Shown here: one piece after another, positions 47,901 to 59,560 of the stretch | Layout: each line of letters starts with the position of its first letter | How positions within the stretch are numbered: position 1 is the first letter of the stretch | Assembly (NCBI GenBank): GCA_947034895.1 | Contig: OX344762.1 | Location: 70,550,981-70,614,980, forward strand | DNA length: 64,000 bases | Origin: Rhytidiadelphus loreus | Taxonomy: Eukaryota > Streptophyta > Bryopsida > Hypnales > Hylocomiaceae | Reading direction: 5' to 3' | The notes under the pieces: model-generated | The model's database searches: none | Told to the model about the DNA's origin: nothing | The model's input: only the letters and a program-made list of their open reading frames with translations | Program-made: the position numbers and the translations under genes

Positions 47901-49287
47901 TTTCCAGTAAAATATCCATTGTGTACTCCTGTCATACATCTCATCCAGATATACTGTTGGCTCACTCATCAATTTTCAAAAAGAAAAAAAACTCCTCCCT
48001 ACCAATTGGCCATCAGTGAGGTGCATCTTAGCCAAATATATTGTATAGTTGTATACTACTCAGCTATATACATAACACATATACGGAATACATATACCCA
48101 AAAAATACATACGAAATACATATATATTATCCCATTTCGTTTGCTCATGAGTGAGTCTAAAAAATATAAGAATGGAGAGGGGGGGAGGAAATTAAATTAA
48201 AAATCATTAATCATTAACTTAATGTAAATCTAAACCTCAAGATGCACATTCTCTCACTATACACAAATTTCATTATTAGAGTAGTTGAATCCACAAGGCA
48301 TCTTTTGAAAGTGGGCAAATTAAAGTACCTTCCTGGGCAATAAAGATTCTTCTAAATTTATACGGGTGATGAAAAGCATACTGTTCCAGAATGTAAAGTT
48401 GGCCGGTGCCATTGATGATAGCAGTTTTTCTCTGGGAATGAATTTGTCAAATTGGATTAAGCTTAGTCTAACTTAGTTGAGAATCTCAATTAAGAATATC
48501 GCAGATGGTGTTCCCATTGATTCGATGGATACAGAGTCTGTTACAGGTCCCTGGATACCTTATAGAGTTTGCAGCGGACTGTACCCGAGGGAAGTTAACT
48601 GAACACGGCACTGAATCACTGACGGTAGACTGGTAGTACGATCACTACAGTTAAAGTCAATAGGGAACACCCAATCCATGATAAAGAAAGAGCCAGGGTG
48701 GTTGTGGATATAAATAAGCTTATATTGATAGGTGGAGAGACTAAAGACTGACTGACTGACACAGAGGTTTGTCTTATTATTGCTTGGGACGATACTAATT
48801 TACCAAAGACACGCTATTTTAAGGTATAAGGTAGAACTACCTATCACCCCCCTGATTTGCAATCTGACTATTTTGGGGTTAATTTCAAGAAGGGCACATA
48901 TTTTTCAGAGGTGTGTTTTTGTTTCACGGATCAAACCCAAGTGGAATTATAATTTTCCCATTAAAATTGTAATTTCTATGAATTTTTGAAGTGGTCAGTC
49001 CTGAAATTACAAAACCATTTATAGAGTGGGGTCAAAATTGTCCCATAAACAACCCATTACCGCCTAATCAAGTACTAGATATTCTCTATTAATGGAGTGA
49101 CACGTAACCCTTGTTGTCATAAAAATCCCTGATTCTGTAATAGAATTCTCTGATTTTGTCATAAAAGGAAGGGAATTGGAGGGGATTTTAGGCGGAATTG
49201 GGGCCAAAGTTGGTGACGGAATTGGGCTGGTCTACTTGATGGAATTGGACTGCAGAATGGTAATGGGTGTTTTGACCTTATAATGAA
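44934..49287. other. Gene-free stretch
   Basis: AT-rich, no coding sequence. Two points of note: 47,400-47,690 resembles the tail of a 5'-truncated non-LTR retrotransposon (TTCTTGTTCTGGCTGGTGGG, then AATGAAATCCC and an A-rich tail near 47,670); 48,300-48,800 is more complex and less AT-rich than its surroundings but has no open frame. Nothing else seen. Confidence 0.35.
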
Positions 49288-49587
49288 CTGAAGGTATGTT
49301 CACACGGCCAGGGTGAACTGCCCCCCTTCTCGGCCCTGCGGGCAAACCCTGGAATTATTTATTTTCCACACATAAATTTTTTTGCAAAATTTTAATTCAT
49401 TTTCGCGATCAGAGACCTCAAATTAGTTGTGAGAGGTCAAGAATATACCCTAGAACAACCCAAAATAGGGGGCCTTTTTTTTACATGCCCCCCTGGTAAG
49501 GCCGAGTGAGGGGGTCAATCCACCCCAATCGTTCACACTTGGTGATAGGGGTGATGTTTGGAATGTGAATTCGGTTCAAAAGTAGGT

Positions 49588-50529
49588 TTAACCCCTAAAG
49601 GACCAAGGCCTTTTTTCTGTCAAAAAACACTCAAAACTGCCATACCTATAGCAAGGAGTAAACAAAATTGAAACATTTTTTTTTCCATATCTAACCGTAA
49701 GATCTTACACCTAACTAGTATGAGAGTGTGTGGAAAAAATTTCAGAATTTTTGACCGTTTAGATTGCCAGATATCTACGTTTAAAGTGGAAAAAACAAGT
49801 TTTTCAGCACATTGCGGGACTAGATTTTTTGACTTTGAACATTTTTAACTTTAAATTTTTGCACTACAGAGTTTTGAGCTTTAAATCTTTACAGTGGAGA
49901 ATTGAGTTGAGAATCTAGGTAAAAAAAAATTCAAAAAAAAATTTAATTATCATTCTTAAAAAAATTGTTAAGTAGAAATAGGTATGAGATAGAAGGAAAA
50001 TCTAAAATATTCATATATTTTAGATGGAATTAAAATGCACTAATCCCAATGGTGAGATTATTCAAGCAAGTATATCAGACCATGCAAAAAAAAAAAAAAT
50101 TGAAAAATTTGAAAAATTGCATTCACAAATGAATCCTACAAGTTATTTTTTTCCAGAAGAAGCTCTAACTGCCCGAAAAACAAGAATGTCCATAACTTTC
50201 TCATAACATATCCAAATGATATGAATCAAAGCTTTCCAGATAGAAAAAAAAATTAATCTATGAGAAAAAATAATATTAAAAATAAAATTCAAATTTTTGT
50301 CCATTTTTTTGGGCTGCCCGAGCTGCCCGCCGTCCCCTCGTTTGAGTTTATTTGGTCATAACTATTGTTCCCGGGCACCGATTTTGAAAAAAATTATATT
50401 CCCACGAAGCTAATCAAATTTTCTACCTCCAAAAAAAATTTCAAAAAATCAGGAGAAAATTTCAGCCTGTAGGTACCTGCCCGAAAACGCATTTGTCCCC
50501 CGAAGGGACAATGGTCCTTTAGGGGTTAA
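49588..50529. mobile_element. TTAA-flanked MITE, intact reference copy
   Basis: Begins TTAACCCCTAAAGGACCAAG and ends ATGGTCCTTTAGGGGTTAA: termini are inverted repeats CCCCTAAAGGACCA directly inside a TTAA on each side. A hairpin GTCCCCCGAAGGGAC lies just inside the right end. TTAA target sites and CCC...GGG termini are the pattern of piggyBac-type elements; no transposase is encoded. 942 bp including both TTAA. Confidence 0.75.
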
Positions 50530-50947
50530 ATTTGTTCCTACAATCCTTACTAACAATACTCTTTAACACCATTTGCAAACATACCTTAAGGGAAGTAAGT
50601 GAAGTGGCCAAGAAGGAAGTCACAGTAGGGTTTTTTTTATATTTATTTTAAATAGTGCAGAAAGCGATAATCAATGGAAGGATGAAGCTATTTACATCCA
50701 TGGAAATGGATGAAACCTACAATCTATAGGTGGATCCTCATTTTTCATCCCAAACAATGTACATTCATCCAAAATAGAATAATATTGTTCCAAATTTGGT
50801 AGCTAATTTTCAATTTCATCCATTAAAGAGCAAAAATATTTTTCTAAAGATTACCCACCAAAAAAATTATCGTTTTTTGGCAAAAAATTGCTCAAAAAAC
50901 AAAACCTGGATTGTGGTATTGAACTTTATTGGTTCCTAACAACAACG

Positions 50948-51091
50948 ATTAAGGTATGTGCACCTCAAAGAGACTTTCTCCTAATTGAGACTCCTATCTA
51001 CACTAGTCCAAGATTCTAAGTTTGAAATCTTGGACAATTGTAGATAGGTGTTGCAATTAGGAGAGTGTCCCTTTGAGGTGCACATACCTTA
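50948..51091. mobile_element. 144-bp foldback MITE
   Basis: Near-perfect long hairpin: TAAGGTATGTGCACCTCAAA on the left is repeated inverted at the right end (TTTGAGGTGCACATACCTTA), and the arms continue for about 60 bp (CTCCTAATTG, CCTATCTAC) with a small loop. TA or TTA at the borders is consistent with Stowaway/Tourist-type insertion. Confidence 0.85.
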
Positions 51092-51176
51092 TTGCAATGT
51101 GTGTTTTCAAACAAATGGTGATTGCATTGGATTCCCTTGTAATGCTTAGTTGTAATGTATTTTCTATTCTAAAATA

Positions 51177-51761
51177 TTAACCCTTATAGTCGCAAGGTCA
51201 TTTTTTTGCCAAAATCACTTAAAACTACCACTTTTGCTATGATCACTTATGAAATAAATTTTCCAAATATTTTTTAGAATCTAACTATCAAATCTTGTTC
51301 TACACTTGATTTGGATTGCGTGACACATTTTTTGTGATTTTTGACTGTATAGATTGAAAGATATTAGCATTCAAAGTGAAAGAAAAAAAATTATTTCAAG
51401 AAGTTGCTATGATTGCCTGCAAAACAAGAAACTTCATACCTTTCACATCACTAATCCAAATGGAATGAATCAAAGCTTCCCATTTAGAAGAAAATATAAT
51501 CTACAAGAAAAAAATATTATAATTTTTATTTCAATTTTTTGTGGATTTTTTTTACTGCCCAATCTCCCCCATTTTGAGGTTATTGTGGCATAACTTTTGC
51601 TCCCAAGTACCGATTGAAATAAAAATTACATTCTTGGAAAGCTCACAAGTTTATCTATCTTATGAAAAAGTTTTTAAAAAAATCAATAAAAATTGAGATC
51701 ATAGGAACCTGCCTAAAATCCATTTTGTCCCCCTTATTGACAATGGAACTTTAGGGGTTAA
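51177..51761. mobile_element. TTAA-family MITE, shortened copy
   Basis: Left TTAACCCTTATAGTCGCAAG, right GGAACTTTAGGGGTTAA, with family blocks between (AAAACTACCACTTTTGC, TGGCATAACTTTTGCTCCC). At 585 bp it lacks part of the interior found at 49,588-50,529, a typical internal deletion. Confidence 0.65.
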
Positions 51762-52032
51762 AAAAATATTTTTTCTTAGATTTTTTAATTTTTTAATCTT
51801 TATATTAATATATTATTTATGTCAATTTCATCAAAAAAAGGTCAAAAAATTCAAAAATTATGAGAAGATTTTTGGATGAAATTATAGTTCGAAGTACTAT
51901 GTTCACCATCTAAAATATGGATGTTGGAGAGCTTATTTAGGGGCCAAAATAATATCAATTTAAACTAAGTTATATTATATAAGTAATTCATTGATGAACC
52001 TTGAATCTAAAGAAAGTTTCACAATGAGGATC

Positions 52033-52462
52033 TAAGGTAGCCAACCTCTTTCTGACCACAAACCTATTTTTGCTAGTTAGACTGCTTTATTTCCGATCAC
52101 TTGTGATAGCTCACCTGATTAGGTGACAGCTCACGTAGCACAAATGTCGGGAGGTGTACATTGAATTCATACAATGATCGTGAGATGTACATTGAAGCCG
52201 CAATTATCACCTGCTTCGAAGCATGGTCGAATTTGTAATCAGCCTATGGTTGGAAATGCGGTACCCTATATAACAAAAATGGATTGAAAGGAATCTTTAC
52301 AAAAAAAATTCATAATTATTTTATTTTTGAGGAAAAAAAAGGAAAAAATTCTGGAACCCTCTTTAAATCTATTTCTCTACATGGGGGATTTTTCTCTTCA
52401 CCAAATTCATACTGGAACTACACTAAATTGCTTATATGATCAGAATGAGGTCGGCTACCTTA
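52033..52462. mobile_element. 430-bp MITE with ~25-bp terminal inverted repeats
   Basis: Left TAAGGTAGCCAACCTCTTTC, right (read inward) TAAGGTAGCCGACCTCATTC; the match extends to TCTGA. TA at both borders could be the target dinucleotide. No coding capacity. Confidence 0.75.
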
Positions 52463-53459
52463 TTTTTTAGACAGAAGTATTAGTTGGAAACATAGTTGCA
52501 CACAACAAGTTCGTAATTGAGTTTGGTGTCTACAATATTTTGCATTTGGTGTCTAATTACAAGGCGCCATGACTAATTCAACTCTCACCACCTCAAACAA
52601 GTGTACATGTGGTGTACAATTTTGTTCACAATTGTAGCTCTTAGGTACACAAGGATGGAATTGAAAAGAGAGTGGTAAGTGGTTTGTTTCACCTTACAAT
52701 TATAGATGTCCTCCACTCTAAATATTATAGGTTTTAATATCTATAAAAATGGTTAAATTATTCATCAAGAATAAAAACTAATTATTTAAAAAAATCAATT
52801 AGTGTAAACAACACACTATACAAAGTACTACACTAAATATCATTATTATTGTAATAAGCTAGAATTCTAAGTAATAATTATTAAAGTTGTAGTGGCTAAT
52901 TTGGGGTTTAATTTTTTTCATGTACATATTTTTACTGTATTGATTCAATTTTTTTAATTTCATCTATTTTTAGTGATTACCATCCATCACTTAGTAGGAA
53001 AAAAATGATATTTTTGATCCAAAAATATATATTTTATAACACTCTTATAACTTTGATGAATTTTTCCTACTAAAATTAACTAGCAAGTGAGATTATCATT
53101 ATGGAAACACTTTTTGTTGGTTTTGGGGTAGTGTAAGGATTGTTTTGGGCCAATAGGGCAACACAGTTCAACAATTCATAACCAATTCAAGCTTTGTCAA
53201 AAAATTATAATTATAATTACTCTCCCCATTTCTCACCTTTTGTCTTCATGAGGAAAAAAAACTTAAATTCTCAACAATGCCAACATGGCAAACCCATCAT
53301 TCTGCTTGTGATGAGTTTAGTTTACTTTAATCACAAATTATTCTTTTGTGAAAATTTGTACAATATAGTAATACTTCAGAACGAGTTCAAATAAAACATT
53401 GTGATCTTCACACTATAAATAAATTTGTCTCTCAACAATAATAGAATTATGCACACCTT
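52463..53459. other. AT-rich non-coding stretch
   Basis: No gene recognised; short frames only. Confidence 0.4.
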
Positions 53460-54002
53460 AAATTAGGCTATTTGTTTGTTTTATTTTGATTGTTACAGCA
53501 AGATCTTTTCAACTATGCGTTTTCCAATCACGTTCTTCATATCGTTGAAAAGTTCTCTATGAGGAAGGGTGCATGGGCTTTGTTACATGGCATTTGTAAA
53601 AGTTATTGAATTTCAAAGTTTTTATGACTTAGAAAATTAGAAAATTACTTTTATTTTTATTTTGACTATGGCAACATCATTAGGCACACTAGTCCATACT
53701 TTAAATTAGAGTGTTTTTATTTATTTATTTTTATAATAAGATTTCTTAGACCGTCTATTCCCTAGCCATGTTTCTAGTACTATTGGAAAGTTCTCTACGA
53801 GGAGGGGTGCACAAGCTTTGTTTCGTGACATTTGAACCTACAATGTGAAAGTTATTGAATTTCAATGTTTTAAGAGTTAAAAAATTAGAAAATTACTTTT
53901 ACTTCTATTTTCACTATGGCAACATCACAAGGCACACTAGTCCATACCTTAAATTAGAATGTTTGTTTTGTTTTGTTTGTTTGTTACAATGAGATGTCAT
54001 GG
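53460..54002. repeat. ~240-bp tandem repeat, interrupted by the CACTA element
   Basis: Two copies plus the start of a third before 54,003 (anchors AGTTCTCTATGAGGA at 53,551 and AGTTCTCTACGAGGA at 53,789). The third copy resumes at 59,045 (AGCTATCTACGAGGA at 59,088) and runs to about 59,240. Removing the CACTA element restores a continuous array. Confidence 0.85.
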
Positions 54003-54239
54003 CACTAGAAGAAAAAGCAGGGTTTTGCGACTGCGGTTTGCGACTGGTTTGTAGTCGTATCGGACGTTTGCGACTTGGTGATATTCTGGAGTCCGCAGTC
54101 GCAGTGGACAAGTCGCATGAGTTGCACTGCAGTCACGAGGTTGTTTGTTATTCGATAGGCAATGGAGAACTTCGTCGATGAACTGCTGTGACGTGGTTGC
54201 TGATGTGGTATTCATTACCACGTAACTACATTTCACTCA

Positions 54240-54760
54240 CTTGTGACTTGTTTTCAACTTGTATGCGACTTGATTGTAATTCATCTATAACTTCAGTGCC
54301 ACTGCTATGCAACTTCATTTGAACTTTTGTTAAACTTCATGCAACTTCTTTGCAACTTTTGTGCAACTAGAATGCAACTTGTTTGCAACTAGAATACAAC
54401 TAGAATGCAACTGGAATGTAATTTTTTTCACTCCTATGTTCCAACTCTTGTGCAACTGAAATGCAACTTATTTCTAACTTTCGGAGAACTAAAATGCAAC
54501 TCATTTGCAACTCCTATGCAACTAGGATGCGACTAGTTTGCAACTCTTGTGCAACTAGAATGCAACTTCTATGCTACTGGAATGCAACTTTTGTGCTACT
54601 GGATTGCAACTTCTATGCTACTGGATTGCAACTTCTCTGCTACTGGAATGCAACTTTTGTGCAACTAGAATGCAACTTTTGTGCAACTTTTGTACAATTG
54701 GAAAGCAACTTATTTTCAACTTGTGTGCAACTATTATTTGCTACTACATTGTAACTTATT
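54240..54760. repeat. Left subterminal GCAACT repeat array of the CACTA element
   Basis: Dozens of short units of the type TGCAACTAGAATGCAACTT at 11-20-bp spacing. A smaller block in the same orientation recurs at 57,300-57,440. CACTA subterminal repeats bind the accessory transposition protein. Confidence 0.9.
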
Positions 54761-55059
54761 TGCAACTTCTATCTATGGTAGTCTTTTCAAAATCTGTGCA
54801 ACGCATTTGACAGCCTTACACTTCTTCTATACAACTCAATTATTACCCTTATACATCTTATATTAATTTGTTTGCAAGTCTTGCAACACTCATGTAACTA
54901 ACTGTAACAATGCTAAAAATTAGAGAGTGCATTAGAATACTGCCATTTTTTACAAAACAAAACAACTGCATGAAATAGTTATAAACCATTGGCATACACA
55001 GTGTGCACATGCTGCAAACAACATTCGTAAATGGTTCAATGTCCTTCAAATACATCATT

Positions 55060-56330
55060 GATCATGATCCCTATTCGTCACTAATTTTCAACTTCATTAC
55101 AACTATTTTGCATTTACGAATTGGGACCTACATTGCAACTACATGACAAGTACACTACAACTACTGTGTAATTTCAATTACTTAACCACCTACTAGTACA
55201 GAGCATTATTTTATTCCTGTTAGTCCTTTTCAAGCAAATGCAAAAAGTAATTGGGATCTGGACATTATGACCATTAATAGCAGCCGGATGACAAGGAACG
55301 TATATTGGGAAAGGTGTAGCTCGATCATTTTTTCCTCGTAAAAATATAGACAAAGACCTAGTTTTGAGAATGCGTCGATCAGCTTGATTCACAAAAAAAT
55401 ATCTACAGAGAGGATAGTTTCATAGGAGTACAAAAAGACTATAGCCAACTCCAAGTTCCAATTTCTAGAGAGTCTCTTACTATTCCTTTGTTGTTCCTTC
55501 AAGTGTCTGTATGGCAGCAGCTAGCTCTGCTACTCTGGCATCTCGACGCAATTCCATCTCTGTCTTTTGATAGTCACTAGAATCCATGTCGACCAAATTC
55601 TACTCACTTGCATCCAAAGTCACATAGTCAATGTGAGGTCACGAAGACAATTCAATGCAGAATTAAAATTCATTTAACATTAAAGACGAGCAAAACCAAA
55701 AACAAACTGAACATGAGAGGGCCAGAACTTGCAACTGAAGTCAAGAAACGAAAGAAATTCAGAACGATGCAGTTCGAGAGACGAATCTATGTTTTACAAT
55801 TCTTTTGTGCTCACGTTTGTACAAAGCTCAATTATTCAACTCAAGAAGGCAATGAACGCGACTTCAGCCACAAGCTCTGAAGCTCGCAAAATTTGACGAC
55901 AAATGGCCGCAAAGGCTGTCCTCCCATGTACAGACACAAATGAAAGAGTATCCAAGATCATACGTTACTAAAGAAGTAGATAAGGTATCTATGAAAGAAC
56001 CCTAGTCTAATGCAAGAAACACGGTCGGTATTACTCTCTCCGGAAACAAAATTCACTGAAGCTCCATCATTACCCGTAAGCTTATTCCAATTCTTTCAGT
56101 ATAACTTTCCAATTCCTCTAGGAGGTGTGATTCTAAACCTAGTACCTCATACCTTCGAATAGAACCTTGGAATTTGCGATTGAAAGTAAAATTAGAACTC
56201 ACAGTCACCACAGATGCCACGCAACTTCACGCAACTTGCACCGTTGTTCGCGTAGATCAAAAGCTGAGTGCTACACCCCAAATCTAGCGCATGAACCATA
56301 CAAAATCGATTTTAGGGTGAATTCCAAACG
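55060..56330. other. CACTA interior, likely more captured or decayed sequence
   Basis: No coding sequence recognised. Sequence directly following the dynamin fragment (minus strand, below 56,331) may include further DRP1 intron or exon sequence too decayed to call. Confidence 0.3.
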
Positions 56331-56692
56331 GGTCTTATGCAACTGAAGCACAAGAGGACGCCTCGTAACAATTCCTGGCTCCATGAAAACGACAGCTAAA
56401 AACCATATCTGTGGCAATATAATTTCAAAGTATTCCACATTACTTTGCAACAATACAAGGTGAAGTTCAAATTAATGTATGTAACTTACTTGAACCACGG
56501 AACAAGAAGTCTCTCCCAACGATGCTCTCCAATATGGAGGACTTGCCAGAGCTCGATTTCAATATGTATGACAGCACTAGTTATTTGGAATAAGGTTTCT
56601 CCCGAAAAAATGGTCCAATGTCAAATTAAACAGAGCTCAACAACGAGATGTGGAATCAACTCTTTTACAACGAAGGAGATGAGGGCGCTCAC
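56331..56692 (-). pseudogene. Captured fragment of a DRP1-type dynamin-related GTPase gene
   Basis: Minus-strand sequence matches the start of plant dynamin-related protein 1. At 56,692 is the expected N-terminus with the ATG changed to GTG (VSALISFVVK; DRP1 type ENLISLVNK). The P-loop region follows after a frameshift: SSSGKSSILESIVGRDF at 56,556-56,506, with the GKSS Walker A motif. The donor (CGTGGTTCAAGTAAGT) and acceptor (GGAGCCAG) frame an intron, then GIVTRRPLVLQLHKT at 56,374-56,331, the diagnostic DRP1 stretch. Since introns and a plant-style leader (AACCCTAG near 56,880, read on the minus strand) are present, the capture was of genomic DNA, not cDNA. DRP1 proteins act in clathrin-mediated endocytosis and cell-plate formation; this copy is too short and damaged to work. 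Confidence 0.88.
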
Positions 56693-57570
56693 CGATCTGT
56701 AGCAGAAATCAAATACTAGCGGAAACCCTGGAAAATAGAGAACTCCCTAATATGCTGAGAAAGTAAGAACTCTAATTCACAAGCGAGAACTCCCTGAAGC
56801 TTTGGAAAAGCAACACAAAACCCCAGCAAAAGCAGATAACGATGCAACTGTAGCCCAAAGAAAGTGGCGGCAAAACTAGGGTTCCGACTCGAATTCCAGG
56901 CCTGTATCGTTGACACGTCACCTCATACCTTTGACCATGGCCTCGCTCGTAAGACCGCGTCACCTAAATCTCTCACCACGGCTCTTAGACTTACAACCAT
57001 GATATTGTACGTTTTCCACCTGCCCTACACTACCTGTCACTTGAGAGTCCAAGCCAAAATGAAAATACATGCTCAGCTGTAGTCCCAGATGGGCAACATG
57101 ACCTTAAGTTGCTCCATGAGTGAAAACACCTTACTATTCATATGACCCTAAACCCTAAAATTGGATATAATTTGGATCCTATCAGTAATTTGGAGCCACT
57201 TGTGAAGTAAGTTGCACTAGTCTGTTCATCTTTTATAATCTAATTAGTAGAACAAAGATATGCAAGTTCAATGCAATTGGTTGCAGTAGCAAAGATGGAA
57301 CTAGAATGCAATTGGTTTTAATAATCTTGTGCAACTGAAATGCAACTATCATGCGACTATAATGCAACTGAAACACAACTATCATGCGACTATAATGCAA
57401 CTGAAATGCAACTAACATGCAACTAACATGCAACAATAGTGACTGTGAGGTGTCCAGGGATGTCTTAGGTGAGCATTTGCAGTTGTTGCTAATTAGGCTA
57501 CAACAAATTGTAACAGTGTTAGTTTTAACTTCTTTCATGCACTTGCAGTAAGTAGAAGGAGGATTGTCAA

Positions 57571-57999
57571 ATGGATTCAAGCATCGCACCACTTGATGTG
57601 TGGATAAAAACAGTTGTTCGCAACAGTGACATTAATGCACACAGTCCTGAAGATAGAGATAGGATATTATTATCCACAAAACCATCGCAAAAGGCACTTC
57701 GATATTCTTGTATGAAAGCTTTTGGAAACCATTTCAGGGTGGATGACGACGCATCCAACCAATTGCAAACATACGACTGCGGGGTTGCATCTATGTTCCA
57801 AATTCCAGCTTCTGATCTTCGAGATGTGTCAGGGCACTATGTTGGAGTACTAAAAGATATATTGAAATTAAACTACGGGTCTCTTAGCAACCCTGTGATA
57901 CTAATGCGATGTGAATGGGTGAAGAAAACAGACAATCGACGAAATGCAACATACATTCGAGATGAGGCTCTTAGCATGTGCAAGATATTAGTCTCTTAG
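57571..57999 (+). pseudogene. CACTA transposase remnant, DUF4216-like segment
   Basis: A 142-codon open frame (MDSSIAPLDVWIK start). The middle and end fit the DUF4216 domain found at the C-terminal side of CACTA transposases: FGNHFRV, QTYDCGVASMFQ, HYVGVLKDILKLNYG, VILMRCEWVKK. The expected upstream Transposase_21 domain is absent from the rest of the element, so this is the retained 3' part of the former gene. The ATG may be internal to an old exon. Confidence 0.65.
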
Positions 58000-58429
58000 C
58001 ATGTGCAAGATATTGACACCATTTATTTCCAAGAAAATGGTCATTTTTAAGTTTGAAAGTTTCTTTGTATGTTGTATCCTTCATTTCAAATAGACTTAAT
58101 GCACTAACGCATGCAATTGTCTGCCCTCTATTAAAGAAAAAGGCGAGTAGAAATGAAGTGAACCTTTAAAAATTATAGATGAATAATATCACAGAGGCAC
58201 ACTTATTTGGTCTTATGAAGTGTGCAACTTGAATGGCTCTAAACCAGCTTCAAATACAAAAATCATAAGTTGCATCTCATAGTGAACTCATAGTAAACTT
58301 ACAATCACAATTGTCTAGCAAAGTAAGGATGCAACTACAACTCATATGAAATAAGTACTATAGCATTTTGACTAAGAACTCTAACTGCCTTTGTTTTGTA
58401 ATCAAACTATAGTCATTATGTTGTTGAAT

Positions 58430-58760
58430 TTTAGTCAAATTGTAGCCAAAGTCTATTTGTTCTGTAGTGGAACTGTAGTTGTTTTTTAGTTGCATTGCAG
58501 TCTTCTTCTAATTGCACTGTAGTCATTTTCTAGTTGTATTGCAATTGTTTTCTAGTTGCATTTCAATCATTTTTTAGTTGCACTATAGTCGATTTTCAAT
58601 CATGTTCTAGTTGCATTGCAATTGTTTTCTAGTTGCATTTGCATCGTTTTTTAGTTGCACTGTAGTCGGGTTCTAGTTGCAGTATAGTTGATTCCTAGTT
58701 GCATTTGAGTCATTTTTGAGTTGCAATGTTGCCGTTTTTAGTTGCAACGTAGTAATTAGT
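58430..58760. repeat. Right subterminal AGTTGCA repeat array of the CACTA element
   Basis: Units of TTCTAGTTGCATTGCAGTCG type, the inverted form of the left array at 54,240-54,760, as expected for CACTA subterminal binding sites. Confidence 0.9.
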
Positions 58761-59269
58761 TTGTTTTCTGTAATCGGAGTGACTACATTTTTCCACGGTG
58801 GCCTCTATTTCGTGGATAGCTGTCTATATGGACAACTGCGATGAATATTGGATGTAGAATACCTCTTGTTTGTTCTTCTATTACAGTATCGTAACCCTAC
58901 TCTTCATTTTCCAACTACTTTGCGACTACAACTACATACACGTCAAATTTGGTGCAAATACAGAGGGCTACAGTCGCAGTACAGTTGTATAGGACACATA
59001 GTTGCATCTCAGTCGGTTGCAACGGACACGTTTTTCTTCTAGTGTGGATTGTGCATTCTCCAATCACGTTCTTGGTACCACTGGAAAGCTATCTACGAGG
59101 AAAGATGCACGGGCTTTGTTTTGTCATGAGTTTGAACCTATGGTGTGAAAGTTATTGAATTTTGAAGTTTTTATGAGTGAAAAATTTAGAAAATTACTTT
59201 TACTTCTATTTCAAATGTGACAGTGGCACAAGGCACACTGAAATTGTAGAAGCTTTGAAACCACCCACA

Positions 59270-59560
59270 TCCACAAATGTACACTCTGTGTACATGTTGC
59301 TTTTTCATAGCCTTCGGCAATGTACAAACCATGTACATTTTAGGAGGTGGGCGATTTTAGAGCCCTATGCCATTTCAACTTCAAAATTTCAAAACTAATT
59401 TTACAAAGCTCCAAAAAATATGAAACGACTTGGATTAGATGCCAATTTCACTTATCTTTCAAGGAAATTTTACTGAAAACTATTTCAAGAAGCTTGGCCT
59501 CCCCAAAATTCAGTTTCAGCTCTTAGGTGGGCGATTTCTGGACCTGTTACCTTAGTTTAT
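59270..59560. repeat. Inverted repeat arm (partner 62,080-62,400)
   Basis: AAAAAATATGAAACGACTTG and GATTAGATGCCAATTTCACTT here match, inverted, TTTCATATTTTTTGG and GGAATTGGCACCTAATCC at 62,200-62,250. The arms enclose the G-box cluster and a TTAA element. Two diverged copies in opposite orientation, or ends of one large element. Confidence 0.6.

Larger units (their letters stand above)
54003..59044. mobile_element. Complete 5.0-kb CACTA (En/Spm) element carrying a captured dynamin gene fragment
   Basis: Termini: CACTAGAAGAAAAA at 54,003 and its exact reverse complement TTTTTCTTCTAGTG ending at 59,044. Both flanks carry TGG (54,000-54,002; 59,045-59,047), a 3-bp target duplication. Subterminal GCAACT repeats lie in opposite orientation at the two ends. 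The interior holds a DUF4216-like transposase remnant (plus strand, 57,571-57,999) and a DRP1-type dynamin fragment (minus strand, 56,692-56,331). The main transposase domain (Transposase_21) is missing, so the element is non-autonomous. Confidence 0.92.

Noticed and set aside
54461..54866. Three plus-strand frames rich in CNSCATRMQL-type repeats
   Set aside because: They are translations of the GCAACT subterminal repeat array.
57146..57160. Interstitial telomere (CCCTAAACCCTAAA)
   Set aside because: Only two units; this is the size of a plant telo-box, probably part of captured promoter sequence in the CACTA element.
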